Source of the DNA: Gordius sp. MW1
Taxonomy: Eukaryota; Nematomorpha; Gordioida; Gordea; Gordiidae
Length of the DNA: 64,000 nt
NCBI GenBank assembly: GCA_964036665.1
Contig: OZ038530.1
Span: 22,652,001 to 22,716,000, forward strand
Reading direction: 5' to 3'
Shown: piece by piece, positions 33,262-44,703 of the stretch
Layout of the letters: every line of letters starts with the position of its first letter
Position numbering within the stretch: the first letter of the stretch is position 1
Notes under the pieces: model-generated
What the model was told of the DNA's origin: nothing
What the model saw: only the letters and a program-made list of their open reading frames with translations
Database searches by the model: none
Program-made: the position numbers and the translations under genes

Positions 33262-36200
33262 TTCTTCTTCTTCTTCTTTATCAATTCGTAGGTCCCACAT
33301 TCGTGGGGTTTTTTATCAGTTTCTTCCATCTAGCTCGTGTTAGAGCCATATTGGGATCGATCTTCTTATTGAGCATAACTTTGTCCACTTGCCCTTTCCA
33401 GGTACCACGAGGTCGACCTCTTCCTCTTTTTCCCGGCACTTCCATGTCTAGTACTATTCGATTGACGTCACTCGCATTTCTTCTCAAGATATGCCCATAC
33501 CATCTTAGCCGATTTTCGTTAATATAGTCGGCTATTGGCTGAATACTTATTTTTTCTCTAAGACTTTCATTCGTCATATGGTCCAACTTTGTGTATCCCA
33601 AGCTCCAGCGTATCATTCTCATTTCCGTCGCTTGTAATAGTTTTTCTTGGGTCGCATTCAAGGCCCATGTTTCACTTCCGTAGAGTAACACCGGTCTTAC
33701 GATAGATTTGTAAGCTTACTCTTCAACCATATTGGCATCTTCTTGTCACACATTACACCGGATACGCTACGCCATTTTAACCATCCCTTTTGAATTCTTG
33801 CATTAACTTCCTTTCGCACAACCTCCCTCTTGATGTAGCATCGAGCCGAGGTACGTAAACTTGTCAACTCTTGGGTTCAATTGTTCATTCATCGATTGTG
33901 TGCCTTCTGCGTTCATCTCCATGTATACCGTCTTTCGGTCATTGACTTTGAGCCCATATCTAGCCAAACGTTTCGACCACTTATCGGCTTCTTCAAATAC
34001 GATATCCTTCTTTTCCTCGCATAATACTATATCATCGGCATATAGCATACACCAAGGGGATGGCTTCTGTAAGTCCCTCGTTATCGTGTCTATAATAACG
34101 TTAAATAGAAACGGACTTAGGGCAGAACCTTGGTGTAAACCAATATTGACCTGAAAGGGCTTAGACTCTCCAACTGTCGTTCGAACGCACGATGTTGAGG
34201 CTTCATAGATGTTTTTGATTAGCCGTACATATGCATCCGAGATGCTCTGTCTTCTCAAGCACCACTAATTCAATTCGCGGGGAACCGTGTCATATGCTTT
34301 CTCCAAGTCTATGAAGACCATGTGTAGATTCCTTCTTTTTTCTCCATACTTGTCCATAACTTGTCTTAGGGCGAAGATCGGGTCGATTGTGGATTTACCG
34401 GCCACAAAACCAAATTGGTTAGTCGATATGTCCACCTCCGTCTTCAACCTTGCTACTAAGATTCTTTCCATCAGTTTCAAGGAGTGGCATGTCAGCTTGA
34501 TGCCTCTGTAATTACCACAATCTTGAGGGTCTCCTTTCCCTTTGAATATGGGTATGATCGTGCTTTGTCTCCATTGGTCAGGGATGCGTTCTTCGGCCAA
34601 TATCTTGTTGAATAGCTTCGTCATAGTCGTGATTCCTTCTTCCCTGCACCCTACCAACGCTCCTTTTTGCATCTTTTTCATTTGTACCATAACTTCTTAT
34701 TCCTGAAATAGTGACCATATTCATGTTAGGCTCTATATCGGGAAAGGGTTCTTGGTCATTTGCAACATTCATTAGCTCGTTGAAATAACCTTTCCACCTT
34801 TCCAACACCTCCTTTGGCTTGGATAATGTATGACCTTCTGAATTTTTGATTACTTTAAGTACCCCGACGTCACGACCTTTCTTCTCCCTTATCTTGGCCA
34901 ATTTGTACATAAGCTTGTCACCCCCTCTTTGATCGAGTTTGTTGGCCATCTCTGTGTAAGCCGTATTTTTCGCTATGGCAACCGCCTTCTTCGCAGATCT
35001 TTTTGCCTCCTTATAATCTTGATAATCCTCCGACTTTTTTGATATATGCCACCGCTTATATAGCGCTTTCTTGGTTTCGATGCTGTTTCTAACGGATTGG
35101 TCCCACCACCATAGTTCTCTATTCAGAGCTTTGCCCCCTTTGGTCTGCCCTAACACCTGGATGGCCGTTTCTTTTAGATGAGCGGTGATCATTGTCCAAT
35201 TGTCGTTCACGTTCCGTTCCATAGTCTTGGCATTAAACAGCGTAGAGGCTTTCTGATGGTATTTTTCGTTTGTTGTCGTATCCTTAAGCCTTTCATACCT
35301 AATTCGGGGCTCATAAACTTTTCTCCTTTCGGGGAATATTCTTCTTTCAAGATTCATGACCAGTGGCCGATGTTGCCTGGCGATTTCTTCTCCCGGTATT
35401 ACTTTGCAGTCTTTAATCGTCCATAAATCTCTTCGTCGTATAAGCAGATAATCAATTTGACTATAATGCTTACCACTTCTGTACGTCACGATATGTTCTT
35501 CACGTTTCTGAAACGATCGCCATGTCATATGCTTGGGAAACTTGTAAAAGTCTATCCCCTTCCTTGTTCTTCATGCCATGCCCATGTCCTCCATGATTTC
35601 TTTCGTAATTTTGACGATCTTTTTCCACGTGGGCGTTGAAGTCTGCCCCAATAATTAGCCTCTCCTCCTGTCGTATTCCTTGTATTTCTTTTTCCAATGA
35701 TTCGAAGAAGGTGTCTTTTTCGGATTCCAAACACCCAATTTGTGGTGCGTAGCCACAAATAACGGTTAAGAGGCCACCTTGATCTGCGATCTTAACCCAC
35801 ATCAACCTATCTGAGCATCTTTTGACTTCAACAACCTTGTCCTTGAAGGATTCGCTGAGAACGATACCGACCCCGTTTCGACCTGTTGGTGACCCGCTGT
35901 AAAATAGCTTGTAACCCTCTCCTAGCTCTCGTGCCTTCGTTCCGTTCCATCTCGTTTCCTGTAGGCAAGCGATGTGTATCTTTCTTCTTTTGAGCATCTG
36001 TGCGACCTCTATGCTTTTCCCCGTCAGCGTGCCCACGTTCCAGCTTGCTACCCGTACTTTGTCCACAACTAGATTCCTTAACCGCCTTCGTTGTGAGTCA
36101 GGCGGTAACCCTTGTAAATTTTTCGCATTGCACGGGCGGATGATGCACTGCGCGTCGTTTGGAGAGGACGCCCTAGCTTTCTTTTGTTGCACTTTATTAG

Positions 36201-36299
36201 AAACTGTCATAATTTGGAAAAGGTTTTTTTTAAAGCCGGTTTCCCTGACGCCAACCCTCCACTTTTTGCACACGGACTTGGGACCGTCGTTGGTAGTGT
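33262..36299 (-). mobile_element. RTE-type LINE, near full length, slightly decayed
   Basis: On the minus strand: AP endonuclease (ASWNVGTLTGKS, CLQETRWNG, GADFNAH, 35500-36318 frame), linker (34578-35528), RT (34265-34690 and 33803-34258, with IDLEKAYD and MLYADDIVL) and a C-terminal region (33281-33691: LLYGSETWAL, LRWYGHILRR, GRGRPRGTW). The end has a (GAA)n microsatellite tail, as in RTE elements. A 17-bp TSD, tatatatttggcagtac, is at 33245-33261 and 36300-36316. Breaks: an in-frame TAG at 34262 and frameshifts near 35510 and 33700-33800. It is inserted in the AHCY relic. Confidence 0.92.
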
Positions 36300-36659
36300 T
36301 ATATATTTGGCAGTACATTAGCTTTAAATGTTATGGTTTTAAAAACATTCAAGATATTTATATTTTAAATTTTCTAGACTTAAAATAATATTTTATTGAT
36401 CATAAATTAATAAAATTTATAATTTTTTTTATTTGTTAGTTAGCACATTTCTATTTGGATGGGTTTTACAAGTCTTTATTAATCAGAAGTTTAATTATCT
36501 GTAATTTTAAAATGGCAACTAGTTTAAACCTTAAGTTCATTTATATTATTTCATATGCTTTCTACTTGACAAGATTGCTATAAGGCCTCATCTTCATTTC
36601 ACGATGTTTTGAATTATACAAATTAATTCTTATTTTTATAATATTTTGAAGGTGTGTGA

Positions 36660-37474
36660 CAGAGGTCAGATTTGTTAGAATTTTTCAGCCCGAACCCGGC
36701 CCGGCCCGATTTTATAATTAATCTGCCCGCCCGAGCCCGCCCGAACCCATCTAAGTGTCCGCCCGGGCCCGCCCGAATCGTTAAAGCTGCCCGAATTGCC
36801 CGGCCCGAAATATTAAATTTGCCCGTTAGTCCCGAATTTGTGAGGTCGCAAACAGAGGTCGGATTTGTTAAAATTTTTCTGCCCAAACCCGGCCCGGTCT
36901 AAATTTTTAACTAAATTCCCCGCCTGAACCCTTCTAAGTGTCCGCTCAGCCATGCCCAAACCATTAGAGCTGCCCGGCCTTATTAATAAAATTTGCCCGT
37001 GACTAGAAATTATCCAATCCCAAAATCTTTTAACCACTATTACAAAATAAGCATTAAATAAAGACATATTGATCAGAACAAATCTTTTATAATATAATAT
37101 GAAAATTAAAAATTTTTGATCTTGAGATAAACCAGTTAAACTAATTTATTCGAAATAACATAAAATTTAATTCTGAAGAAGTTAAAATTAGGATTTAGGA
37201 CATTATATAAACGTACGATAAGGATTTAAGCGACAGAAAAAAATCTAGTCAAATTTATTATGGCCCAAAATTGTTTATAAGCGAATTTTTCTTTTTTCGA
37301 GGAAAATCAATTTGATAAAATTTTTGGCATGCCCGAATTGCCCGAATCTTATCAGCGTGCCCGCCCGGGCCCGTCCGAAAAGTAAAACTTAAGACAGTTG
37401 CCCGGCCCGGCCCGGCCCGTGGGCCGGGCCGGGCGGGCCGGGCAGCGGGCCGGGCCGGGCATTTCTGACCTCTG
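36660..37474. mobile_element. hAT-like non-coding element with GC-rich subterminal repeats
   Basis: 11-bp TIRs cagaggtcaga / tctgacctctg bound 815 bp. The left part is a roughly 195-bp near-duplicate (36660- and 36855-), and both sides are filled with gcccggcccg / cccgaattgcccg words in otherwise AT-rich DNA. The YARNG-type end fits hAT. No TSD of 8 bp is evident and there is no ORF. Confidence 0.7.
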
Positions 37475-38247
37475 GGTGAATATGGGCAAAGGGATTGTAT
37501 ATAAACTGCTGCCAGGAGCAAAGAGTGCATAGCAATCTGCCAAGGCATGTTGTGATTTGTAAAGCCAGCCAATTAGAAAACCTGCATATGAATATTTATG
37601 AATACATGCATGAATTGTATTGTAATTTATTTTTATAATGAAATAAACTTCTAAAAAGTTCTTATACTTTTTTTAGAAATATATTATACATTAATCATCA
37701 AATATTACACAAATAAAAATTTTGCTTTATAATTTTTTAAATAATTTGAACCAACAATTTAAAATTTACAAAGCAAAAATAAAATAAATAAATCTTAAGG
37801 GTAAATAATTTTTTTAGATGACAATTGATTAATATTTTACTCTCGTAAAATTTATATGTAGTTAAATTTCATATATAGAAAACCTATAATGTTAAAACTA
37901 ATACTAATGTTTTATAGCGTGTAGAAAATATAGTATAGATGGCGCTAATATTACTTTTAACGATATTATATTATTTCCTTTTAAATGTAGAATTTCTACG
38001 CAAGTTTAAATGTTTTCAATGTAATTTAATTTATTCTTATATAAACATGAGTTTTACTTTTTGTTTGGGCTTTTGTAAGCTTATATTAGTAATGAATATA
38101 AAATTCTTATGATGGCACCAATAATGAATTTTTATCGAAGAATAATAATCATGGAGAATTTATCGTGTTTCTTTATTTACTTATCGAAGAACGGGAATTA
38201 TAATCATGATTGTATTTATTTATTTTAAAACTAATTTATTTGTTTCT
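37475..38247. other. AT-rich intergenic, nothing recognised
   Basis: About 770 bp with only short ORFs and no similarity I can name. Confidence 0.5.
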
Positions 38248-39570
38248 GTACTTAGACCGGCAATTTTAGAAATGTTACATAAGGGACATTTTGGTACGGT
38301 TAGAAAGGAAGGCTTTCGCCAGGCAGTATGTCTGGTGGCCTGGAATATCGAAAAACATTGAAGAGCGAATTAGACGATGTGATTTATGCAAGTCTAATGC
38401 CCCAATGCCTCGTAGAAATAAAGCTGCGAGATGGCCCCGACCTAGTATACCTTGGGAAAGGGTACACATCGATTTTTTTTGAATGGGAAAAGAAAAACTA
38501 TATAATCGTAGTCGATGCATATTCCGGTTGGACGGAATTTCAGAAAATTACTAACACGACTGCTAGAGTTACCATAAGTTTTTTAAAGAGCCCGATCGGT
38601 TCTTATGGTTTTCCTAGTATGCTGGTCACGGACAACGGCAAAGCGTTTGTGAGCGTTGAATTTAAGACTCTTTGTCAGACGTGGAAAATTAAGCACGTGT
38701 TAACACCGCCATATCATCCGAGTTCCAATGGTCAGGTGGAACGGTATGTGGGAATAGTAAAGAAGTGGTTAAGACTTGCCAAATCAGAAAGCGATGGGGT
38801 TTGGAGGTGTCCCGTTGATTTGATTTACGAGCGGAGCCCTGTAGGATGGATATTATTACTTCCTGGTGTAGAATAAGAATTACAGTGGAGCGGATAGCAG
38901 AGCTGGTGAGACCGGGTCCGGTGCTCATTAGCATTCTCGTCGGAGCCGATGAGCTGCCAAGGCTAGGCTCCTTGTATGAACCAAACCTAATCCCTGTGAG
39001 GCCGGTGGCTCAGGGAAGAAGGGAGAACGCAAGGCGACATGCTAATACGAGGGGAGGACGGCGGGCTCGAAGAGCACTTCGAAGAAGGTGCGGAGGTTGT
39101 GGAAGATGGCACTTACCCCCAATGTGCGAAACTGAGCAAGGCGCAGGTGCACATCGGGGTACGGCAGAGAGGGCGCCTTTGAACAATGCAGGAGTGCCGC
39201 TGGTTGAGTTTGAGCGGGTTAGAGCTACCACGGAAGCGTTGAACGTGCTCCCGCAAGGGGCAAACGTTTTATCTCATGCAACACGCCGTGTAGCTTCTAT
39301 TGCGCGTATCAGCTCGGGTACGGTGGTATCCACTCCTGACGGCCTAACTCATGCTATAGGTATTGCCCCCAACAATACGACCCCTGATGACATAACAGCC
39401 GCGGAAGAACACATATTAATGGAGGAAGATGTGTTTTCGGTGGGTGCTGATGAATAGGCGGACGGCATTTTTAAAAAGGGAAGATGTCATGAATGAGCTT
39501 GTCGAAAGATTCCCCCTTCCCCTTTGCGTCGTACAAAACTTTATAATTTACGGACGCCTGCTGCAAGATT
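38248..39570 (+). repeat. left arm of 1,323-bp inverted duplication of LTR element B
   Basis: Apparently identical, in reverse, to 39704-41026. It carries the end of pol (integrase, same frameshifts) and all of ORF3 (38846-39457, 203 aa with CGGCGRWHLPPMC), then PPT and a truncated LTR. Because the frameshifts are shared, the duplication is younger than them. It could be real or an assembly or sequencing foldback artefact. Confidence 0.9.
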
Positions 39571-39703
39571 ATCTTGCAGCAGGCGTCCGTAAATTATAAA
39601 GTTTTGTACGACGCAAAGGGGAAGGGGGAATCTTTCGACAAGCTCATTCATGACATCTTCCCTTTTTAAAAATGCCGTCCGCCTATTCATCAGCACCCAC
39701 CGG
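39571..39703 (-). repeat. extra copy of the element B terminal segment at the palindrome centre
   Basis: About 130 bp repeating the end segment (cttgcagcaggcgtccg ... cagcacccaccg) head-to-tail with 39707-39837, and inverted relative to 39457-39567. Confidence 0.88.
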
Positions 39704-39801
39704 AATCTTGCAGCAGGCGTCCGTAAATTATAAAGTTTTGTACGACGCAAAGGGGAAGGGGGAATCTTTCGACAAGCTCATTCATGACATCTTCCCTTTT
39801 T
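39704..39801 (-). repeat. truncated 3' LTR and polypurine tract of element B
   Basis: PPT AAAAAGGGAAGA (39790-39801) precedes an LTR start TGTCATGAATGAGC; only about 86 bp of LTR remain. Confidence 0.8.
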
Positions 39802-39816
39802 AAAAATGCCGTCCGC

Positions 39817-40428
39817 CTATTCATCAGCACCCACCGAAAACACATCTTCCTCCATTAATATGTGTTCTTCCGCGGCTGTTATGTCATCAGGGGTCGTATT
39901 GTTGGGGGCAATACCTATAGCATGAGTTAGGCCGTCAGGAGTGGATACCACCGTACCCGAGCTGATACGCGCAATAGAAGCTACACGGCGTGTTGCATGA
40001 GATAAAACGTTTGCCCCTTGCGGGAGCACGTTCAACGCTTCCGTGGTAGCTCTAACCCGCTCAAACTCAACCAGCGGCACTCCTGCATTGTTCAAAGGCG
40101 CCCTCTCTGCCGTACCCCGATGTGCACCTGCGCCTTGCTCAGTTTCGCACATTGGGGGTAAGTGCCATCTTCCACAACCTCCGCACCTTCTTCGAAGTGC
40201 TCTTCGAGCCCGCCGTCCTCCCCTCGTATTAGCATGTCGCCTTGCGTTCTCCCTTCTTCCCTGAGCCACCGGCCTCACAGGGATTAGGTTTGGTTCATAC
40301 AAGGAGCCTAGCCTTGGCAGCTCATCGGCTCCGACGAGAATGCTAATGAGCACCGGACCCGGTCTCACCAGCTCTGCTATCCGCTCCACTGTAATTCTTA
40401 TTCTACACCAGGAAGTAATAATATCCAT
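39817..40428 (-). CDS. element B ORF3, HLPPMC zinc-knuckle-like protein
   Basis: 203 aa, GC-rich, with an Arg-rich middle (RRENARRHANTRGGRRARRA) followed by CGGCGRWHLPPMC (C-X2-C-X3-H-X4-C, near residues 92-104) and an acidic C-terminus (EEHILMEEDVF). The motif and N-terminal pattern match element A ORF3, while the middle differs. An identical inverted copy is at 38846-39457. Role unknown; an RNA-binding structural protein is one possibility. Confidence 0.75.
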   Translation of the reverse strand: MDIITSWCRIRITVERIAELVRPGPVLISILVGADELPRLGSLYEPNLIPVRPVAQGRRENARRHANTRGGRRARRALRRRCGGCGRWHLPPMCETEQGAGAHRGTAERAPLNNAGVPLVEFERVRATTEALNVLPQGANVLSHATRRVASIARISSGTVVSTPDGLTHAIGIAPNNTTPDDITAAEEHILMEEDVFSVGADE

Positions 40429-43276
40429 CCTACAGGGCTCCGCTCGTAAATCAAATCAACGGGACACCTCCAAACCCCATCGCTTTCTGATTTGGCAAGT
40501 CTTAACCACTTCTTTACTATTCCCACATACCGTTCCACCTGACCATTGGAACTCGGATGATATGGCGGTGTTAACACGTGCTTAATTTTCCACGTCTGAC
40601 AAAGAGTCTTAAATTCAACGCTCACAAACGCTTTGCCGTTGTCCGTGACCAGCATACTAGGAAAACCATAAGAACCGATCGGGCTCTTTAAAAAACTTAT
40701 GGTAACTCTAGCAGTCGTGTTAGTAATTTTCTGAAATTCCGTCCAACCGGAATATGCATCGACTACGATTATATAGTTTTTCTTTTCCCATTCAAAAAAA
40801 ATCGATGTGTACCCTTTCCCAAGGTATACTAGGTCGGGGCCATCTCGCAGCTTTATTTCTACGAGGCATTGGGGCATTAGACTTGCATAAATCACATCGT
40901 CTAATTCGCTCTTCAATGTTTTTCGATATTCCAGGCCACCAGACATACTGCCTGGCGAAAGCCTTCCTTTCTAACCGTACCAAAATGTCCCTTATGTAAC
41001 ATTTCTAAAATTGCCGGTCTAAGTACATCGGGTATAACTACCTTATCGGCTCTTTTTAAACAACCGTCTTCGATATACAGCTCACACAGCGCATTTTTAT
41101 ATTGCTGTGACACCTGTTCCTGCGTTTCCTCTCCAATTAATATCTTCTTGACCACACTAATATCCCTATCAGTGTTGCAAGCAGCGGAGATGTCCTCCAT
41201 ATCTACGATTTTTAAGGCATTTATTACGTGACCGCCAACTATTTCGCATGCCAATGGAGACTCTTCCGAGCTAATATTTTCCGGACCTAACCTAGACAAA
41301 ACATCGGCCAATCCGTTATCCTCTCCCTTACGATATATCAACGTTAGTGTAAAATTACCTAACACTAATAACCATCGCTGCAATCTGGGGGACATCAACA
41401 TTTCGTTGTTATCTTTCCGAAATAAGCCTATCAATGGTTTATGGTCTGTATAAACGATGAATCTTTTACCTATTAAAAATTCCCTACACCGTTTCAGTCC
41501 ATACACCATAGCCAAAGCTTCTTTCTCTATAACAGAGTAGTTAAGTTCGGTCTTACTTAATTTTTTGGCGAAATACATTACCGGATGTTCAACTTTATCC
41601 TCAAGCTGACATAATGCACCTCCCACACCATTATTTGATGCATCTACTACCAAAACATGCTCTTTTGAAGCGTCAAAGCAAACTAATACAGGTTTCTCTA
41701 ATAAAGTTTCGCGCAACTTGTCAAAACAGTCGTTCTCAAATTGCGTCCATTTAAATTGCACATTATCTTTAATTAATTCATTTAAAGGACCTGACCACCG
41801 AGTGAAATTAGGAATGAACCGATTATAATAAGTTATCATTCCCAAAAACGACTTCAATTCCTTTTTATTACTCGGCGCTTTCAACTGCTGTAAATCTTTA
41901 ATTTTACTTAATACAGGACGAATCGTACCTTTACCTAATACGTGCCCCAAATACGTAATCTCTTGCACACAAAAAACACATTTTTTTGCTGATAATCGTA
42001 GACCTTTATTTTTTATTAAGTTTAAAACCATGTCTAGACGTTGGTCATGCTCGTTTTTATTAGATCCAGTAACCAAGATATCGTCTAAATAATAAATTAC
42101 ACCCTCCATGTTAGCAAACAAGGAAGCCATGGTTCTTTGAAAAATCGGCGCTGACACACTAAGACCGAAAGGTAATCTTTTGAAAGCAAACAACCCTTGG
42201 TTAGTGTTAATAGTTAAAACTAACGCCGTCTTGCAATCAACCTTTAACTGTAAATAGGCGTTTGCAAGGTCGATCTTAGAAAAATAATTTGCACCACGTA
42301 AATTAGATAAAATACATTCTAATCTGGGTAATGGGTATTTGACGTCGACCACATATTTATTGACCGTTATTCTATAATCCGCGCAGACCCTAATTGACCC
42401 ATCTGCCTTTTTTACTGGAACGAGAGGGGTAGCCCACTCGGAAAATTCAACGGGTTCTATTACACCGTCGGCTAGCCATTTATCCAAAACCTGTTGTACC
42501 TGTTCACACCACAAAAATGGAACACGTCTCGCTGGGCAAAACATAGGTTGAGCATTCTCTTTAAGTCTAATGGGAAAAATACCTTCCTTTAAGCAACCTA
42601 GCTTATCTTCAAATATTGGTGCATATTTCTCCTGAATTAGATCTCCTGAACCCTTTTGTATACTAAGAATATTAAATTTAGCACCCCAAGCCCTACCAGG
42701 ATTTACAGAGGGACTTTTACACCTAGCCGTCAACAACGAACTCTCTCCTTTGGAGTTCCATCTCATAGCCAGATGACCCCTAACCAAAAATGAGCAATCA
42801 ACACGGGGGTAGATTATATTTCCTACCTTCCTAATTACAGGTTTATCGCAAAGCCTATCACACACACCCCACCAATTATTTAACGGACCCAATTTGCATA
42901 TCCAAGACCATCCTAAAATACTTTCCACCCTTTCCTTCACAAGATATAACTTTAAACGCAATATTTCTTCACCTGCGCGAACCCAGACCCAAGTACAACT
43001 AGATAATTGAATACAATCACCATTAACTTGTTTTGCCAAAACATCGGCTTTCGACAAACTGTGAGACGGCCATAACTTTTTAAATTCTGACTCAGCCATC
43101 AAAGTAATAGACGAACCGGTATCTAGCAAAAATTCTACATCAATACCATTTATTACCAATGTTACACGCGGCGTAATAGGTGCATTAAAAATATTGAAAA
43201 AATGCGAACGCGCGTTAAAATTCTTATAATTATTAACAAAATTTGACGGTAAAAGAATAGAAGAACAATTTTTCAC
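40398..43276 (-). pseudogene. pol: element B pol: protease, RT, RNase H, broken integrase
   Basis: Frame 40913-43276 has protease FLLDTGSS, RT YYLDDILVTG, RNase H DASNNGVGGALC and TDHKPL. The integrase finger region (GHFGTVRKEG, then CDLCK) shifts frame near 40975 and again near 40795. The core (VVDAYSGW, VTDNGKAF, HPSSNGQVER) is then read in the 40398-40946 frame. The protein ends early, where a deletion joins it to the ORF3 start. The frame is the same as ORF1, separated by one UGA and a short spacer. Confidence 0.9.
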
Positions 43277-43312
43277 ATTTTTAAACTGTTTATTATAATT
43301 ACAACTTACTAG

Positions 43313-43315
43313 TCA
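43313..43315 (-). promoter_or_regulatory. candidate read-through stop codon, ORF1-pol of element B
   Basis: GAT TGA CTA GTA on the minus strand. The pol frame continues in phase with 12 codons before the next Met. The UGA-CUA context is used for read-through by alphaviruses and some animal mRNAs. Confidence 0.65.
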
Positions 43316-43765
43316 ATCGCTGACATTTCTCTGATCCAATCTACCCTTTTTATTACAATCACCTGTGCACCCGCACCAACACCTAACATATGACGGACCT
43401 ACCTCGGGTTCATACTCTCGCCTATTGTTAACATAATTATTACGCCTATCGTTAACATAATTATCATCTCTAGTCCTCTTACTATATCTCAACCAATTAC
43501 CATTAAAATTATTGCCATAATTTAAATTTCTGTTAAAACTATTGATGCGACTTATCCTATTCCTCTTACAATTTTTCATTAAATGTCCAGGTTTTTTACA
43601 AATAAAACAAACTCCTGTTGACAATCTATATAATCTCTCAACTTTTTTTACTTTATAATAAATTATCAGACACATTAATATTAAAAGAAATGTTAAAATA
43701 ACATATTTATCTAACAAAAAATTATTATACAGATTAAAAATTATAGGTTTTTTAGTTGTAAACAT
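43313..43765 (-). CDS. element B ORF1: transmembrane CCHC protein in Gag position
   Basis: 150 aa. Hydrophobic residues about 20-40 (YVILTFLLILMCLIIYY), a basic stretch KVKKVERLYR, zinc knuckle CFICKKPGHLMKNC (CX2CX4HX4C), an Asn/Arg-rich region, then a second Cys cluster CWCGCTGDC. Same architecture as element A ORF1 with little identity outside the motifs. The stop codon is UGA followed by CUA G, a known efficient read-through context, and pol continues in the same frame. No capsid domain is seen. Confidence 0.82.
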   Translation of the reverse strand: MFTTKKPIIFNLYNNFLLDKYVILTFLLILMCLIIYYKVKKVERLYRLSTGVCFICKKPGHLMKNCKRNRISRINSFNRNLNYGNNFNGNWLRYSKRTRDDNYVNDRRNNYVNNRREYEPEVGPSYVRCWCGCTGDCNKKGRLDQRNVSD

Positions 43766-43940
43766 TATAATTTTATCAAATTAGATATATAAAATAATTA
43801 ACTTAATTAAAAATATTTTTACTTCTCTAAAGGTTAACAAAAATATTACTATTATGATTAATACTAATAAAGCAAAATACATTAATTAATTTATTTATTT
43901 TTTTTTTTTTACCTGAAATGTAGTATATATAATTTTTCTT

Positions 43941-43949
43941 CTGACACCA
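43941..43949 (-). other. primer binding site of element B (tRNA-Leu)
   Basis: TGGTGTCAGAAG (extending to 43938) on the minus strand matches 12 of 12 with the complement of the tRNA-Leu 3' end plus CCA. Confidence 0.8.
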
Positions 43950-43951
43950 AA

Positions 43952-44258
43952 TAACGAGAATTGAGGGCGTTAATGTTCTCTTCTATATTTATTTCTTCAA
44001 AGCAATAATGTCATAATTTCAATATCTTTCAACAACAATTTTATATTGAATCTACATATCGACTCTTCAGAACCCAATAATAATAATATCCTTACAATCA
44101 TGATATTGCGATTTTAACATTGACATTTATATATATTATGAATCATAAAAATCGTATGTATAAAGGGGGGGGGGAATCTTGCAGCAGGCGTCCGTAAATT
44201 ATAAAGTTTTGTACGACGCAAAGGGGAAGGGGGAATCTTTCGACAAGCTCATTCATGA
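43952..44258 (-). repeat. 5' LTR of element B
   Basis: Begins (minus) TCATGAATGAGC and ends near the primer site. It shares the first ~80 bp with the truncated 3' LTR at 39704-39789. A G-run lies at 44165-44174. Confidence 0.75.
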
Positions 44259-44395
44259 GCTTGATATAAATTTATAAAATAAATATTACAATCCAGCGAA
44301 ATAAATAGCGCTTAGATAGTTTATGAGACGAAAGTAATGGCGGATTACACCCTTACTTAAAAATTATCGACTGTTCGGCAGTCTATAGTTTTATT

Positions 44396-44703
44396 CATAG
44401 ACTAATAAAACTATAGACTGCCGAACAGCTGAATTTACTATTAAAATCATTCAGACACCAAAATAGCTGCCATATTGTAGGAAAAACTCAAAAACAGGTA
44501 TATTTATACTTCTCCGCGACCAAATATTGAAGAAAATGAATGAGACTAATAGCTTAATTTATAAATTAAAAATAATGGGTAAATTAGAACGATAAATTAT
44601 GCTGAATTCTATTATTTGGTTGCAATTTCCCACAAAATGGCGGTTACTGTATTTGCTGAAAAATTATCAGCTGATCGGCAGTCTATGGTTTTATTAGTCT
44701 ATG
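44396..44703. mobile_element. MITE with ~37-bp TIRs (family T4)
   Basis: Ends catagactaataaaactata / inverted counterpart ggttttattagtctatg, each followed inward by gactgccga[at]cagctg. 308 bp, no ORF. Another end of the same family abuts it at 44361-44395, and a fragment lies at 32768-32825. Confidence 0.78.

Larger units (their letters stand above)
39704..44258 (-). mobile_element. LTR retrotransposon B (Ty3/gypsy-like), defective
   Basis: In minus-strand order: 5' LTR (43952-44258), primer site, ORF1, pol, ORF3, PPT, truncated 3' LTR (39704-39789). It has the same plan as element A but is strongly diverged. Integrase is frameshifted twice and its C-terminal region is deleted, so ORF3 follows directly. 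No TSD is identifiable because the 3' side is inside the inverted duplication. Confidence 0.9.

Noticed and set aside
33252..36388. Plus-strand ORFs within the RTE element
   Set aside because: Antisense to endonuclease and RT domains; no independent similarity.
36623..37572. GC-rich ORFs (Arg/Gly/Pro/Ala) around 37 kb
   Set aside because: Produced by the gcccgg word repeats of the hAT-like element 36660-37474; composition is not protein-like.
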